A stretch of 55,161 nucleotides of DNA from CAZCDS01 sp964497585 (GCA_964497585.1 CAZCDS010000042.1:1-55161); one strand, 5' to 3'; shown: positions 42,295 through 51,042, numbered from the stretch's first letter. Program-made: numbers and translations. Notes: a model not told the origin generated them from the sequence alone.

Positions 42295-43293
42295 TCAGAC
42301 CTCTGCCGAAAGGACGTACCCTGCGTGCCGGATCATCTTAAGGTCTTCTTCCACGGGTCTGCCGCCTGTCGTCAAGTAACCGCCTACGATCATTCCATTT
42401 GCTCCAGACCGAAGAGCCATGGCCTGAAAATCTCCGAGATTCACTTCGCGGCCACCCGCTACCTTAATTGTAGCGCCAGGAAGGATCAGTCGGAACAGCG
42501 CAACGGTCTTGAGGATCTCGAGGGGTTCGGGCGGCGAGACGTCCTGCAGGGGCGTTCCCGGCCGGGGGTTCAGGATGTTGATGGGAACGCAATCCACTCC
42601 CATCTCGGCCAGCGTAAACGCGAGATCGAGTCTATGTCGAGGAGATTCTCCAAGGCCGATGATTCCGCCGCAACACGCTGACAGACCTTCCCGGATCACG
42701 GTTCGAACCGTTTCCACTCGGTCGTCAAATCCATGTGTGGTGCAGATCTCGGAATAGTATTCCCGGGATGTTTCGAGGTTGTGATTGTATCGGGTGACTC
42801 CCGCGTCTCGGAGCATCTCGGCCCTTTCCTCGCTGAGAAATCCGAGGGACGCGTCAAGTTTGATAGGGACGTCGGAGCGCACACGATCAAGCGATTCCAT
42901 GAGAGAATCGAATTCAGCCGGTGAAAGCGCGCCTCCGCTCGTAACCGCGCAGAAGCGGCTTGCACCCGCTTCGTGCGCGGCACGTGCGGCAGCCAGGATT
43001 TCCTCTGTGGATACAAGGCCATAGGTGTCCACATCCGACCGGTGCCTCGATGACTGGGCGCAGAACGCGCAATCCTCGCCACAAAGTCCCGAGCGGGCGT
43101 TGATGAGGGAACAGGAGTCGAAATCGTGACCCTTGAACCTGATGCGCACGTGATCCGCGGCGGCCAGCAGCCGCATGAGATTCTCGTCGGAAATGTCGAG
43201 GAGGGTTTCGGCATCCGCCCTGGTTATTTGTCCGCCGGCAAGAACTGTATCTTCAACGGATTCAAGAAGTTGTGCATAATCTACCTTGTTCAT
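42295..43293 (-). CDS. bioB: Biotin synthase
   Basis: 332 aa from the ATG behind GGGAGGATC. A radical SAM enzyme that inserts sulfur into dethiobiotin. CGEDCAFCAQSS holds the C-x3-C-x2-C 4Fe-4S site, RFCAVTSGG and YNHNLETSREYY follow, then GIIGLGESPRHR and INILNPRPGTPL. The 2Fe-2S ligand region (ATIKVAGGREVN) has the Arg. No other bio genes are in the window. Its upstream region has a strong palindrome. Confidence 0.95.
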   Translation of the reverse strand: MNKVDYAQLLESVEDTVLAGGQITRADAETLLDISDENLMRLLAAADHVRIRFKGHDFDSCSLINARSGLCGEDCAFCAQSSRHRSDVDTYGLVSTEEILAAARAAHEAGASRFCAVTSGGALSPAEFDSLMESLDRVRSDVPIKLDASLGFLSEERAEMLRDAGVTRYNHNLETSREYYSEICTTHGFDDRVETVRTVIREGLSACCGGIIGLGESPRHRLDLAFTLAEMGVDCVPINILNPRPGTPLQDVSPPEPLEILKTVALFRLILPGATIKVAGGREVNLGDFQAMALRSGANGMIVGGYLTTGGRPVEEDLKMIRHAGYVLSAEV

Positions 43294-43314
43294 AAGATCC
43301 TCCCTGGAAAGCAT

Positions 43315-43333
43315 ATGTATACAGCGTATACGT
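43315..43333 (-). promoter_or_regulatory. Palindromic operator upstream of bioB
   Basis: ATGTATAC-AGC-GTATACGT, 8-bp half-sites with one mismatch, 22 bp before the ATG. It does not match the BirA or BioR operators I know. Confidence 0.45.
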
Positions 43334-43510
43334 GCTAAAATCCAGCCGCTCTGTGAGAAAGCCGATTGATGTGAACGGACTGGGCACGCGGCGTCCCTGC
43401 AATTCCGGTACGTTTCGGCTCGGCCGTCTGGCGAACCAACGACGGCGCAACAATCTGTGTATCCGTCCGCTCCCGTGATACAATTTGTCGGCCTGACGAG
43501 GGGAGCTCCT

Positions 43511-44296
43511 ATGGCGAAGAGAAAGATACGCGCAAAAGAACTCCTCAACGACATCCGCGCCGGGGTGAATGTCTCCGGTCTTGAGGAGAAATACCAACTG
43601 ACATCGAAGCAACTGGTCGGCCTCTTGGGAAAACTGGAGGACAAAGGGCTGCTGGCCACAAACGAGGTGCACGCACTAGTCGAGTCCCCTCAGGAGGAGT
43701 TTCAAATTCAACGGGAATCCGGATCAGGCAGCGGTCCAGAGGCTGACAAGGAAAGCGTCGGACCGGCGCCCGAAGTCGTCTCGCCCGACGAAAAACGACA
43801 AGGCGGCGCTGACGAGCACGCGGACGCTTCCCAAACCCCTATGGATGCCCTTGCATCGGAGGCGATACAGGATCTTGGCAAAAGGCGGGGCCGCGGATGG
43901 CAGATTGCGTCGAGGGTGGGGTCAGTGCTCGGTCAGAGATACCGTTGGGCCTATCTCACGGTAACCGTTCTGCTGTTCGTAGTGGGCGTCTTCCTTCCGG
44001 ATTTCTTCGAGGACGTCAATGCGTCCCTCTTCAAGGCTGTCGGCGCGGGCGACGCCAAAGAGGTGGAACGGCTCCTCAACAAAGGAGCCGACGTCAATTG
44101 CAGAAACCACTGGACCATGACGCCGCTGATGCTTGCCAGCATGGAGGGGCACCGAGCGGTAGCGGAAGTCCTCGTCAAGAAGGGCGCCGATCTCAACACC
44201 CGGGACCGGCAGGGGTATACGGCCCTCGACTGGGCGTCCATGAGCGGACAAAAGAGCGTGAGAGAACTGCTCCTCTCACGCGGCGCCACGCAGTAG
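43511..44296 (+). CDS. Module + membrane helix + ankyrin-repeat protein
   Basis: 261 aa; ATG with GAGGGGAG upstream. Residues 1-55 are the same module as at 9398 and 10047 (DIRAGV, LEEKYQL, KQLVGLLGKLEDKGLL). Then a charged linker to about 120, a membrane helix (WAYLTVTVLLFVVGVFLP, about 142-160) and ankyrin repeats (about 168-260: NASLFKAVGAGDAKEVERLL, TPLMLASMEGHRAVAEVLV, TALDWASMSGQKSVRELLL). Ankyrin repeats bind proteins. The topology puts module and ankyrin repeats on opposite sides of the membrane. A TACAAT at 43479-43484 may be its -10. Confidence 0.72.
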   Translation: MAKRKIRAKELLNDIRAGVNVSGLEEKYQLTSKQLVGLLGKLEDKGLLATNEVHALVESPQEEFQIQRESGSGSGPEADKESVGPAPEVVSPDEKRQGGADEHADASQTPMDALASEAIQDLGKRRGRGWQIASRVGSVLGQRYRWAYLTVTVLLFVVGVFLPDFFEDVNASLFKAVGAGDAKEVERLLNKGADVNCRNHWTMTPLMLASMEGHRAVAEVLVKKGADLNTRDRQGYTALDWASMSGQKSVRELLLSRGATQ

Positions 44297-44441
44297 CCGG
44301 ACGAGCGCGTTCGAGAGTCTTCGGAGTACGGGGGAGCCGTATTTTCGTTTCTTGGCAACCTCGCAGCCGGTCCCATACTAACTGGGAATGAGGTCGGCTA
44401 TAGCCAGCCCCGCGGCACGCGGGAGTGAGGAAGGGATCGAA

Positions 44442-44467
44442 GAGGGCCTTCTGGAACAAAGGCCCTC
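44442..44467 (-). terminator. Terminator of rpsU
   Basis: GAGGGCCTT/AAGGCCCTC, perfect 9-bp stem, eight-base loop, 25 bp after the rpsU stop on the minus strand. The tail (TTCGATCCCTT) is only mildly T-rich. Confidence 0.5.
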
Positions 44468-44492
44468 CCCAATGAATTCTTACGTGGCGTAA

Positions 44493-44702
44493 TTACCTGC
44501 GTCTGAAGCGTTGCATTCTTCTCAGTTTCTTGAGGAGTCGCTTACGGGCCAGGAGCGCCTTCTTTTTCTTCTTGACGCTGGGTTTGTCGTATGCTCGTCT
44601 TCTTTTTGCCTCCCCGAGCACTCCCGATTTCTGCACCTGTTTCTTGAATCGTTTCAGCGCACTTTCAAAAGGTTCGTCTTCTCTGACGACAACTCCCGGC
44701 AT
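44493..44702 (-). CDS. rpsU: 30S ribosomal protein bS21
   Basis: 69 aa. Starts MPGVVVREDEPFESALKRFKKQ, the bS21 pattern, and ends in a highly basic tail (KPSVKKKKKALLARKRLLKKLRRMQRFRRR). It lines the small-subunit platform and helps mRNA start-site pairing. A longer frame reaches 44738, but only the inner ATG matches the family start. Confidence 0.93.
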   Translation of the reverse strand: MPGVVVREDEPFESALKRFKKQVQKSGVLGEAKRRRAYDKPSVKKKKKALLARKRLLKKLRRMQRFRRR

Positions 44703-44983
44703 AGGATGGAAGCCTTTCCTTCGGTAACCCGCGGTCAAAGATTCTTGCGAGGCCCGCCGACGGACCCATCACGGGGCACACGAGTGCCGCGCCGTAAGGA
44801 GAGACCGGTCAGTCGGAGAATCTCCATAACCGCAATTTCTGATGGTTGATTCCGCCCCACCAAAAGGTGGTTGGGATCTTCGGAGAATTGATCGTTTGCC
44901 TGGCAGACCTTGCCTGCGCGCAGAGCAGGGCCTAGTCGGCAGACGTCATCCTTTCATGTCACCTAGCCGGTGCAGCAGGCAGG

Positions 44984-45271
44984 CTACCACCGAGACTGTC
45001 GGTTCCCGCGATCGCGGGGCTCTCGTCTCGGCCGGGCCTCGTTGATCTTCAGGGGGCGGCCACCGAATTCCTTGGAGTCCAGCTCACCGATCGCGGTCAT
45101 ACCTTCTTCCCGAGAAGTCATTTCGATAAAGCCAAATCCGCGTGAACGACCGGTGAATTGATCGGAAATGATTTTGACGGACTCAACGGCCCCGTAGGTC
45201 GAAAACAGCTCTCGGAGTTCGTCCTCCCCGGTGTCATAGGAGAGGTTTCCTACGTAGATGTTAATACTCAT
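44984..45271 (-). CDS. RNA-binding protein with one RRM
   Basis: 95 aa; ATG behind AAAGGAG. RRM with RNP2 IYVGNLSY (residues 4-11) and RNP1 RGFGFIEM (about 44-51). The tail (RPRREPRDRGNRQSRW) is Arg-rich. Bacterial proteins of this RbpA-like type bind RNA, often under cold stress. The function in this organism is not known. Confidence 0.88.
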   Translation of the reverse strand: MSINIYVGNLSYDTGEDELRELFSTYGAVESVKIISDQFTGRSRGFGFIEMTSREEGMTAIGELDSKEFGGRPLKINEARPRREPRDRGNRQSRW

Positions 45272-45672
45272 TGCTAAGCTCCTTTGAGAGATCACACACA
45301 GAGGAAAGCTCCGTGGCGTGGTTGTAAGACTCGGGTACTCTCTGTATTCGGGGATCTGCGGTAGGTCTGATATCTGCGGAAATCCTCGGTACGGGCGCCT
45401 TAGTCTTCGTTTGTCACTTTTTGTATTCCGCCCGTTAACCCGATACGGATTGGAGGAGAAACACAATCACAAGGCCTAGGTTAGCAACGGATTTTGGGGC
45501 TGTCAAGTCCCGTATGTGCTGAAACGTCACCCAGTTCCGGTGGACACACGTGTATCCTGCCTGTTGACAGTCCAGTCCCACTCGCTTAAGATTTTAGTGA
45601 AACTCGTTTTCTATCCGGTCGGTTGCGATGGGCTCCAGGAACTTCGGCCCGGTCGGGAAAGATGGGAGAAAC
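45272..45672. other. Divergent region between the RRM and MoxR genes
   Basis: 401 bp. The RRM side contains a long untranslated stretch with two ATCTGCGG copies (45351, 45371). The MoxR side holds a good promoter at 45564. No gene is seen. Confidence 0.45.
45564..45592 (+). promoter_or_regulatory. Promoter of the MoxR / TraB-like operon
   Basis: Perfect TTGACA (45564-45569), 17-bp spacer, TAAGAT (45587-45592), 80 bp before the MoxR ATG. Confidence 0.6.
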
Positions 45673-46515
45673 ATGGCGGAACAGCTTGACAAGATCACCT
45701 TGAAGGGGGTCGAGATTCATCTTGTTGACGCTCCTGAACTGGACGTGGAATGGGTCGGCATGGAGGAGCCACTTACGCAGCTTCTCGCTGCGTGGGCCGA
45801 CGACGGTATCGATCCCCCTATGCAGCCGAGAATTCTCGGAAAACCCGGTGTCGGCAAGACGTCGCTTGCCATCCAGGCGGCGAAAATGATGAAGCAGGAC
45901 CTCTACATCACGCAGTGCACCGTTGATACGAAGCCGGAAGACCTCATCGTATCGCCCGTCATCGCGGACAACGGCAAGATTCGGTACGCCGCGTCGCCTC
46001 TTGTCTCGGCCATGGTGCGCGGCGGGATTTGCCTCCTCGACGAGGGCAACCGGATGAGCGAGAAGAGTTGGGCTTCGGTGGCGCCGCTGTTGGACATGAG
46101 GCGAAGCGTGTATTCGATAGTTGCCGGGGTCGAGATCAAAGCCGCACCGGATTTTCGTATCTGCGTGACCATGAACGAAGACGCGTCGACCTTCGAAGTC
46201 CCGGAATACATCCATTCACGGCTTCAGCCGGCCATCCACATGGATTTCCCCACCCGTGACGAGGAGTACCGCATTCTGCGCGGCAAGCTCGACGGGCCCT
46301 CTGACCAAATCATCGGCCAGGTCGTTGACATCCTCCAGGAATCCCACTCGAGGGACGAGGACCTCAGCATCAGGGACGGATTGAACATCGCCCGATATGC
46401 TCATCGGCTGCTCAGAAAGATCGCCGACCTCGACGAGAACAAAGCCATCGATCAGTCCTACCTGCAGATCACCGGAGAGAGCCGTGCCACACTTGATGGG
46501 CCAAAACTGGTCTGA
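45673..46515 (+). CDS. MoxR-type AAA+ ATPase
   Basis: 280 aa; ATG behind GGGAGAAAC. Walker A GKPGVGKTS (about residue 55), Walker B CLLDEGNRM, sensor 1 CVTMNED and the C-terminal helical lid. MoxR ATPases usually remodel or activate a partner protein, often one with a VWA domain. Here the partner gene starts inside its last 32 bp and no VWA gene is near. A chaperone-like role for the TraB-like protein is the natural reading (inference). Confidence 0.88.
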   Translation: MAEQLDKITLKGVEIHLVDAPELDVEWVGMEEPLTQLLAAWADDGIDPPMQPRILGKPGVGKTSLAIQAAKMMKQDLYITQCTVDTKPEDLIVSPVIADNGKIRYAASPLVSAMVRGGICLLDEGNRMSEKSWASVAPLLDMRRSVYSIVAGVEIKAAPDFRICVTMNEDASTFEVPEYIHSRLQPAIHMDFPTRDEEYRILRGKLDGPSDQIIGQVVDILQESHSRDEDLSIRDGLNIARYAHRLLRKIADLDENKAIDQSYLQITGESRATLDGPKLV

Positions 46516-48340
46516 TCTGATCAGATTTGAGAACATCACGCTCATGGGGGTTCTGCACTATCGGGTGGAATTCTCCGTGGGCGTGAACCGTGTGATACGT
46601 CACGAGAGGCCGGATTGCGTTTGCGTCGAGCTGCCTAATCCCCTTCGAAAAGAGATCGTCGCGGGTCTACGGCAATTGCCCTATCATTCCGTGATTCTTT
46701 ACCAGACCGCGCAGAAGGAAAACGCGGTTCTCATCCTCGAGGGATCCGACGGAGTCCAAGAGGCGGCACGGTCCGCTTTGGAACTGGAGATCCCACTCCG
46801 CTTCATCGATCCCCTTTCGCTGAGGTATCCGCTCTTCTCGGATCACGGGCCTGACGCCTACCTCGTCGATCTCGTCGGGCAGAAGAGGTTTCTTGAGGTA
46901 GCCTGGCCTAAAAACACGCCGCCCGAACAGACCCCCGAAAATTCCGCCAGAGAGACCTTCATGACCGCGCGGCTGCAGGAGATGGCCCGCAAATACGACA
47001 AGGTCCTCTTTGTCGGAGGCCTCGCGCATATCCCGGGGATTCTGAATCTCCTGGAAACGCCGCAAGCGGTGCCCCTCATGAGAACCGGCGTGGAAGCGGC
47101 CATCACGGCTCCCATGCATCCGGATTCCTTGAAGAAAGGATTCACGGATATACCGAGAATCACCGAGGCCTTCGAAAACTGGCGTACGAACCCCGATCAA
47201 GAACCGCCGGTCAACCGTCACGAACAGATCCTCTCGCTCATGCGTGAGTCCGCGGCCTACTACGCGCGTCAAACCCGTGACGAGGTCCCGGACTACGTAC
47301 GGGTGACCTGGGCGAAATTCCTCAGAAAATGGCTCAGGTTCAAGGGGCGGGTGCTCCCTGACATGTACCAATTGGTCTCTTCGGCCCGCTCGGCCATGGA
47401 TGAGGACTTCGCGTACCATGTCCACGAATTCCTCTCCGAGTACTCCTGGGCCAACGATCCGCTGGACCCCTCATCCGTGATCCTCGACGAGGACAACCTG
47501 ATGTTTCACGGTCACAAGATCGTGCTCCACAAGAAGCTCCGCAACTTCTTTCCCGCGCCGAGGAAGTATCGCATGAAAGCGGTCTCCACCTCCAAATGGA
47601 AGGATCACCTCAAACGCAAGTGGGAGACCGCGGATCCCAACGAGATAGACATATGCTCCTATCCTCCCGAAGATGTGGAGGTCGAACGATGGGGCACGGA
47701 TCTGATCCGGCACGCCAATCACCTGCTCCAGGCGGCCCTGACAGAAGCGGAACCATTTGTCGCGGATTTCGGAGAGGGGCCGGACATCCGGGAGACGCTC
47801 CGCCGTTTCTACGACAAGAGGATCTACGTCAAGACCGAAAACCGCGGAGGCCTGGACTTCGGGTCGGTTGTCGTGATCTTTGACGAAGATGAGAAGAACG
47901 TGGAATATCCGTTCCAAATGACCTGGCTCGGGGAGCATTCCCAGGAATCGGACATGGCGTTCTATTCCACGCTGCCGGGAGCCGACGTGGTGGGGCCGGG
48001 AATCAGCCGCATGGAACACGGCGGATTCACCCTTTCCTATCCTCCCATGAGGATGTACGATATCTGGATTGACCCGCACTTCGACTTTGTTCCGACGCGC
48101 AGCGAACGTTTACTCGTGGCAGGAGTCGTATATTCGGAGAAGCCGGGCATCGTATACGTGGCAAGGAAGCCCCCGTCGAACCGGTGGAAGAAGTTCGCCA
48201 AGAGCATGGGAAAAAGGATCATCTATATCCCGCTCGGATCGCTCAACCCGGTCCACGTCCGAAGAATGCGGACCTTTCATATGCTCCAGAACAAGGGAGT
48301 CAGAAACTACGCGCACGAGTACATGAAGAAAAGGGATTGA
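46484..48340 (+). CDS. Large TraB/DUF5682-like protein, MoxR partner
   Basis: 618 aa from a GTG with GGAGAG upstream; an ATG at 46496 is the alternative. Residues about 1-205 resemble TraB/PrgY or DUF5682-type domains: ITLMGVLHYRVEF (GxxH), RHERPDCVCVELPNP, PDAYLVDLVG, SARETFMTARLQEMA, and VLFVGGLAHIPGI. Two His and several Glu residues in such blocks suggest a metal site. The 400 C-terminal residues are not a family I know; they contain a second fold rich in aromatic and charged residues. It overlaps the MoxR gene by 32 bp. Probably cytoplasmic. Confidence 0.6.
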   Translation: MPHLMGQNWSDLIRFENITLMGVLHYRVEFSVGVNRVIRHERPDCVCVELPNPLRKEIVAGLRQLPYHSVILYQTAQKENAVLILEGSDGVQEAARSALELEIPLRFIDPLSLRYPLFSDHGPDAYLVDLVGQKRFLEVAWPKNTPPEQTPENSARETFMTARLQEMARKYDKVLFVGGLAHIPGILNLLETPQAVPLMRTGVEAAITAPMHPDSLKKGFTDIPRITEAFENWRTNPDQEPPVNRHEQILSLMRESAAYYARQTRDEVPDYVRVTWAKFLRKWLRFKGRVLPDMYQLVSSARSAMDEDFAYHVHEFLSEYSWANDPLDPSSVILDEDNLMFHGHKIVLHKKLRNFFPAPRKYRMKAVSTSKWKDHLKRKWETADPNEIDICSYPPEDVEVERWGTDLIRHANHLLQAALTEAEPFVADFGEGPDIRETLRRFYDKRIYVKTENRGGLDFGSVVVIFDEDEKNVEYPFQMTWLGEHSQESDMAFYSTLPGADVVGPGISRMEHGGFTLSYPPMRMYDIWIDPHFDFVPTRSERLLVAGVVYSEKPGIVYVARKPPSNRWKKFAKSMGKRIIYIPLGSLNPVHVRRMRTFHMLQNKGVRNYAHEYMKKRD

Positions 48341-48462
48341 CCGGAAGACCAGCGGGATGAATCTTCCGATGTGGGGATTCTCGTGCAGAGCGAATTCCAT
48401 TCGAAGGCCATCCGGGAATCTTTTCCGCCCGATCGGACGCAAAGGTCAGGGCGGAAAATCCG

Positions 48463-48491
48463 TTGACAGAATCGTTGACGGGTATTACTAT
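48463..48491 (+). promoter_or_regulatory. Promoter of tRNA-Phe
   Basis: Perfect TTGACA (48463-48468), 17-bp spacer, TACTAT (48486-48491), start expected about seven bp before the tRNA. Confidence 0.7.
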
Positions 48492-48504
48492 TCGACCGCA
48501 GAAT

Positions 48505-48580
<76 letters not shown>

Positions 48581-48588
48581 GGACATCT

Positions 48589-49686
48589 TTAATGATCCCG
48601 CTTTGTTATCCGACTAATGACAGGCGGGATTTTTTTCGCAGGATCACTAATGCGGGACTCTTGGCACGCAGCGTTTGCAGCCTTGATCAAGTTGGCCAAT
48701 TCCGGGAGTGAATAATCGGTTGTCACGCGACCGGATTTATGGCCAAGGAGATCTTGTCTGTCCTCGAAAGAAACCCCTGCAGCCCGGAGTCGTCTTCCGA
48801 ACGTATGCTTCAAGTCATGGACCCTTATGTGAAGGAGTCCAGCCTTTTCCCGTGCCTCTCTCCAGGCCCGGTTATACATCCGCTGAAGGCGTTTCCCTTT
48901 GTGAGAGAACACATAGGTCTCATGGATTCCACGGCGGCCATCCACTACCGCCTTCGCAGTCATGTTTAGCACCACAAGCCGGTCTTGGCGATTTTTCACC
49001 CGCTCCCTAGGAATGATAAAGACACTGGTGTTGAGTTCAGGAACATCTACCTCCCATTCCCATGAAAGGGAACAGACCTCCTGATCTCGGCAACCGGTGT
49101 TGACTTTGAAGAGCGCCATGTCTGCGAGGTATGGCGGCAGTTCACGAAAGAGGCGATCCTGTTCCTCCCAGGAAAGAGGGTAGGGCTCTTTCTTGGTATC
49201 GTCATGCAGCAACTTTATCTTCGGAGCGTGATCCAGCCATGTCAAACCGTACTCGTCCATCCACTCTTGGGCCGCAAGGTTGAGAATGCGTCGAACAACC
49301 TGGAGACCGTAATTAATCGTCCGGACCTTCCATCCTACTGCCCTGCGATCCTCAATGTACGGCTGAAGACTTCCTATGTGGATTTTGTGAAGAGGCATAT
49401 CACCTATGAACCGGTCCAGAATTTTGAGGAGTTTTGCGTCTCGGTCAATGCTCGCCTTTGTCGCCTCGTTGAGATGCTTGATTGCGGCCTCTCGGAAGAT
49501 CCGGCTTGGTCGCACACCGTAGATACTGGCCTGTCGGATTTCCTCGATTCGGCGGGCTAAGTATTCTTCGGCTCTCGTGAGGTCGCTTTCTCCAGTGCTT
49601 TCGCAAACTCGGCGGCCCCTGATTTTCTTGTCGATATGCCAGAGACCGCCTCTCCGGAATAAACCCCTGGTTTTTCTTTGCGCCAC
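48589..49686 (-). CDS. Tyrosine recombinase (integrase)
   Basis: 365 aa. GTG start behind AAGGAGGT. SAM-like core-binding domain (about 60-155), then the catalytic domain: first Arg in NTGCRDQEVCSL, HDLKHTFGRRL (the second Arg position is Lys here), LLGHKSGRV, and the nucleophile Tyr in TTDYS. The Lys change is found in other active phage integrases. It would cut and rejoin DNA at tRNA-Phe. Its last 16 codons overlap the tRNA terminator. Confidence 0.93.
   Translation of the reverse strand: MAQRKTRGLFRRGGLWHIDKKIRGRRVCESTGESDLTRAEEYLARRIEEIRQASIYGVRPSRIFREAAIKHLNEATKASIDRDAKLLKILDRFIGDMPLHKIHIGSLQPYIEDRRAVGWKVRTINYGLQVVRRILNLAAQEWMDEYGLTWLDHAPKIKLLHDDTKKEPYPLSWEEQDRLFRELPPYLADMALFKVNTGCRDQEVCSLSWEWEVDVPELNTSVFIIPRERVKNRQDRLVVLNMTAKAVVDGRRGIHETYVFSHKGKRLQRMYNRAWREAREKAGLLHIRVHDLKHTFGRRLRAAGVSFEDRQDLLGHKSGRVTTDYSLPELANLIKAANAACQESRISDPAKKIPPVISRITKRDH
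48595..48636 (+). terminator. Rho-independent terminator of tRNA-Phe, inside the integrase gene
   Basis: ATCCCGC (48595-48601) pairs with GCGGGAT (48624-48630), followed by six T. Works on the plus strand, 15 bp after the tRNA. It also encodes the end of the integrase on the other strand. Confidence 0.75.
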
Positions 49687-49901
49687 GGCTCTTTACCTCC
49701 TTTCTGCTTAGCCGGACGCCCGTTGCGATCCTTATACTGATCGAACCAGCGATCCAGGTCAACACGGTCGAATCCTACGCCCTGTCTTCCAATCGGAATT
49801 TCAATAAGATATGGCCGCACCTCAGCATTGAACCTGTTGCGGTCCATCCCGAGATATTCGGGAGCGTCACGAAGACGTATGCAGCGCGGCGGATAATCCA
49901 A
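49557..49901 (-). CDS. Excisionase-like DNA-binding protein
   Basis: 114 aa; TTG start with GAGGAG upstream. The N-terminal half is a MerR/AlpA-type helix-turn-helix: CIRLRDAPEYLGMDRNRFNAEVRPYL, then IGRQGVGFDRVDLDRWFDQY, the usual wing and anchoring helix. Such small proteins steer phage integrase direction. The last ~43 codons run over the start of the integrase in another frame (130-bp overlap). Confidence 0.7.
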   Translation of the reverse strand: MDYPPRCIRLRDAPEYLGMDRNRFNAEVRPYLIEIPIGRQGVGFDRVDLDRWFDQYKDRNGRPAKQKGGKEPWRKEKPGVYSGEAVSGISTRKSGAAEFAKALEKATSREPKNT

Positions 49902-49903
49902 GA

Positions 49904-50059
49904 CTACTCCTCATCCCAGCGCCGGCGTCGAAACTCACGGCACTTAAGCCGGCTGGCTTCCTTCTTGCGGTCCTTGTGCGGGCCGGGCTTCGTGTGCAGG
50001 CGCATAGCCTCTACCAAAGGGTTCCGCGGACGGATGCGTTTTCGTCGTTTCCTGGTCAT
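49904..50059 (-). CDS. Small basic phage protein
   Basis: 51 aa, not previously visible as a long frame. It starts MTRKRRKRIRPRNPLVEAM and continues with GPHKDRKKEASR. Strings like RNPLVxAM and GxHxxxKKxxR are seen in tiny proteins of many tailed phages, with no known role. Its ATG overlaps the ParB-like stop (ATGA), and its stop lies two bp from the next start, so it sits in a tight operon. Confidence 0.6.
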   Translation of the reverse strand: MTRKRRKRIRPRNPLVEAMRLHTKPGPHKDRKKEASRLKCREFRRRRWDEE

Positions 50060-51042
50060 TCTTCTGACCTGTCGGTCGGCTCATCGAATATTTTTCTCCC
50101 CATCTGGATAGCCTTTTCGTAACGTTCCCGGTAATTTTCGGCGTCATGTTCTGTGAAAAATGTTCCTCTAGGACCCCATTCAATGATTGGTGCCAAGTTC
50201 CACAGTATCGGCAAGAACTCCTTGAGGAATTCTTCTAGAGCTTCTTTGAAGGTAGCCCGGTCCGCGGGTTGGACATGCTCCCACGGTAAACCGCATTCAC
50301 CAGCAAAGAAAAGGCATTGGAACAAACACATCGTCAACTGCTCAACTTCATTTTGGAACGCGGCAATTTCATCACTTATGTCAGACTCCACTTCCCCGTG
50401 AGACTTCGGATTGACCGAGGATTCCTGTGAATGATCGGGTTTGTCCGTACTGCTCGTCTCCTGCTCAGCCTTACGACGGGCCTGCGTCTCCTCGTACGCC
50501 TTGTTGACAGATTTCCGGTCAGCCTTCACATCCTCCTTCACCTGATCTGATCCATGGTCCAGGATGGTCCTAACCTTCTTCACTTTGGTGGCAGACGTTC
50601 CCAGCTTTTCGGCCGTGGCCTCGGCAGACCTCTTCCCTTTCATGGGTTCACTTGAACCCTTGAACAATTCGCTTCGCCGATCACCACCTTGGCGCAGCCT
50701 TGAATCGTGTGCCTCTATGAGGGCCACCAATTCGGCGTCAGAGAGGTTCCGTCTATTTCTCTGGTTGTGAATCGCCCACTCCAGAGCTTCTTGTTCAGTC
50801 TTGAACTTCCGAACGTGAACAGGAATTTCCTCAATACCCACTCTAATTGCAGCCTTCAATCGGGTGTGTCCGTCGATGACTACCGGGGACTCACCGTTCC
50901 ATGGCCCGGTTGCCAGGGTGAGAGGTTGCGCGGGATCGTAACCATAGCTCCTCATGTGCTCTGTGATTGCCTTCAGGATGTCAGGCCAGATCGGGAACAG
51001 GCTACTGAAGCGCTTGTCGGTTTGAATATTGCATGAGTTCAT
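50056..51042 (-). CDS. ParB/sulfiredoxin-like nuclease-domain protein
   Basis: 328 aa; ATG behind GAGG. Residues about 10-95 are a ParB-N domain: FPIWPDILKAITEHMRSYGYDPAQPLTLATG, then VVIDGHTRLKAAIRVGIEEIPVHVRKF, followed by a ParB-type helix-turn-helix region (LSDAELVALIEAHD, KRSAEATAEKLGTSATKVKKVR). The middle is Ser/Glu-rich and unstructured. The C-terminal ~110 residues are helical and unfamiliar. No ParA is next to it. It may control phage genes rather than partition DNA. Confidence 0.8.
   Translation of the reverse strand: MNSCNIQTDKRFSSLFPIWPDILKAITEHMRSYGYDPAQPLTLATGPWNGESPVVIDGHTRLKAAIRVGIEEIPVHVRKFKTEQEALEWAIHNQRNRRNLSDAELVALIEAHDSRLRQGGDRRSELFKGSSEPMKGKRSAEATAEKLGTSATKVKKVRTILDHGSDQVKEDVKADRKSVNKAYEETQARRKAEQETSSTDKPDHSQESSVNPKSHGEVESDISDEIAAFQNEVEQLTMCLFQCLFFAGECGLPWEHVQPADRATFKEALEEFLKEFLPILWNLAPIIEWGPRGTFFTEHDAENYRERYEKAIQMGRKIFDEPTDRSEE

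Noticed and set aside
43294..43659. 122-codon N-terminal extension of BioB
   Set aside because: BioB homologues start near MNKVDYAQ, which has a good ribosome-binding site; the extension crosses the operator and the divergent gene.
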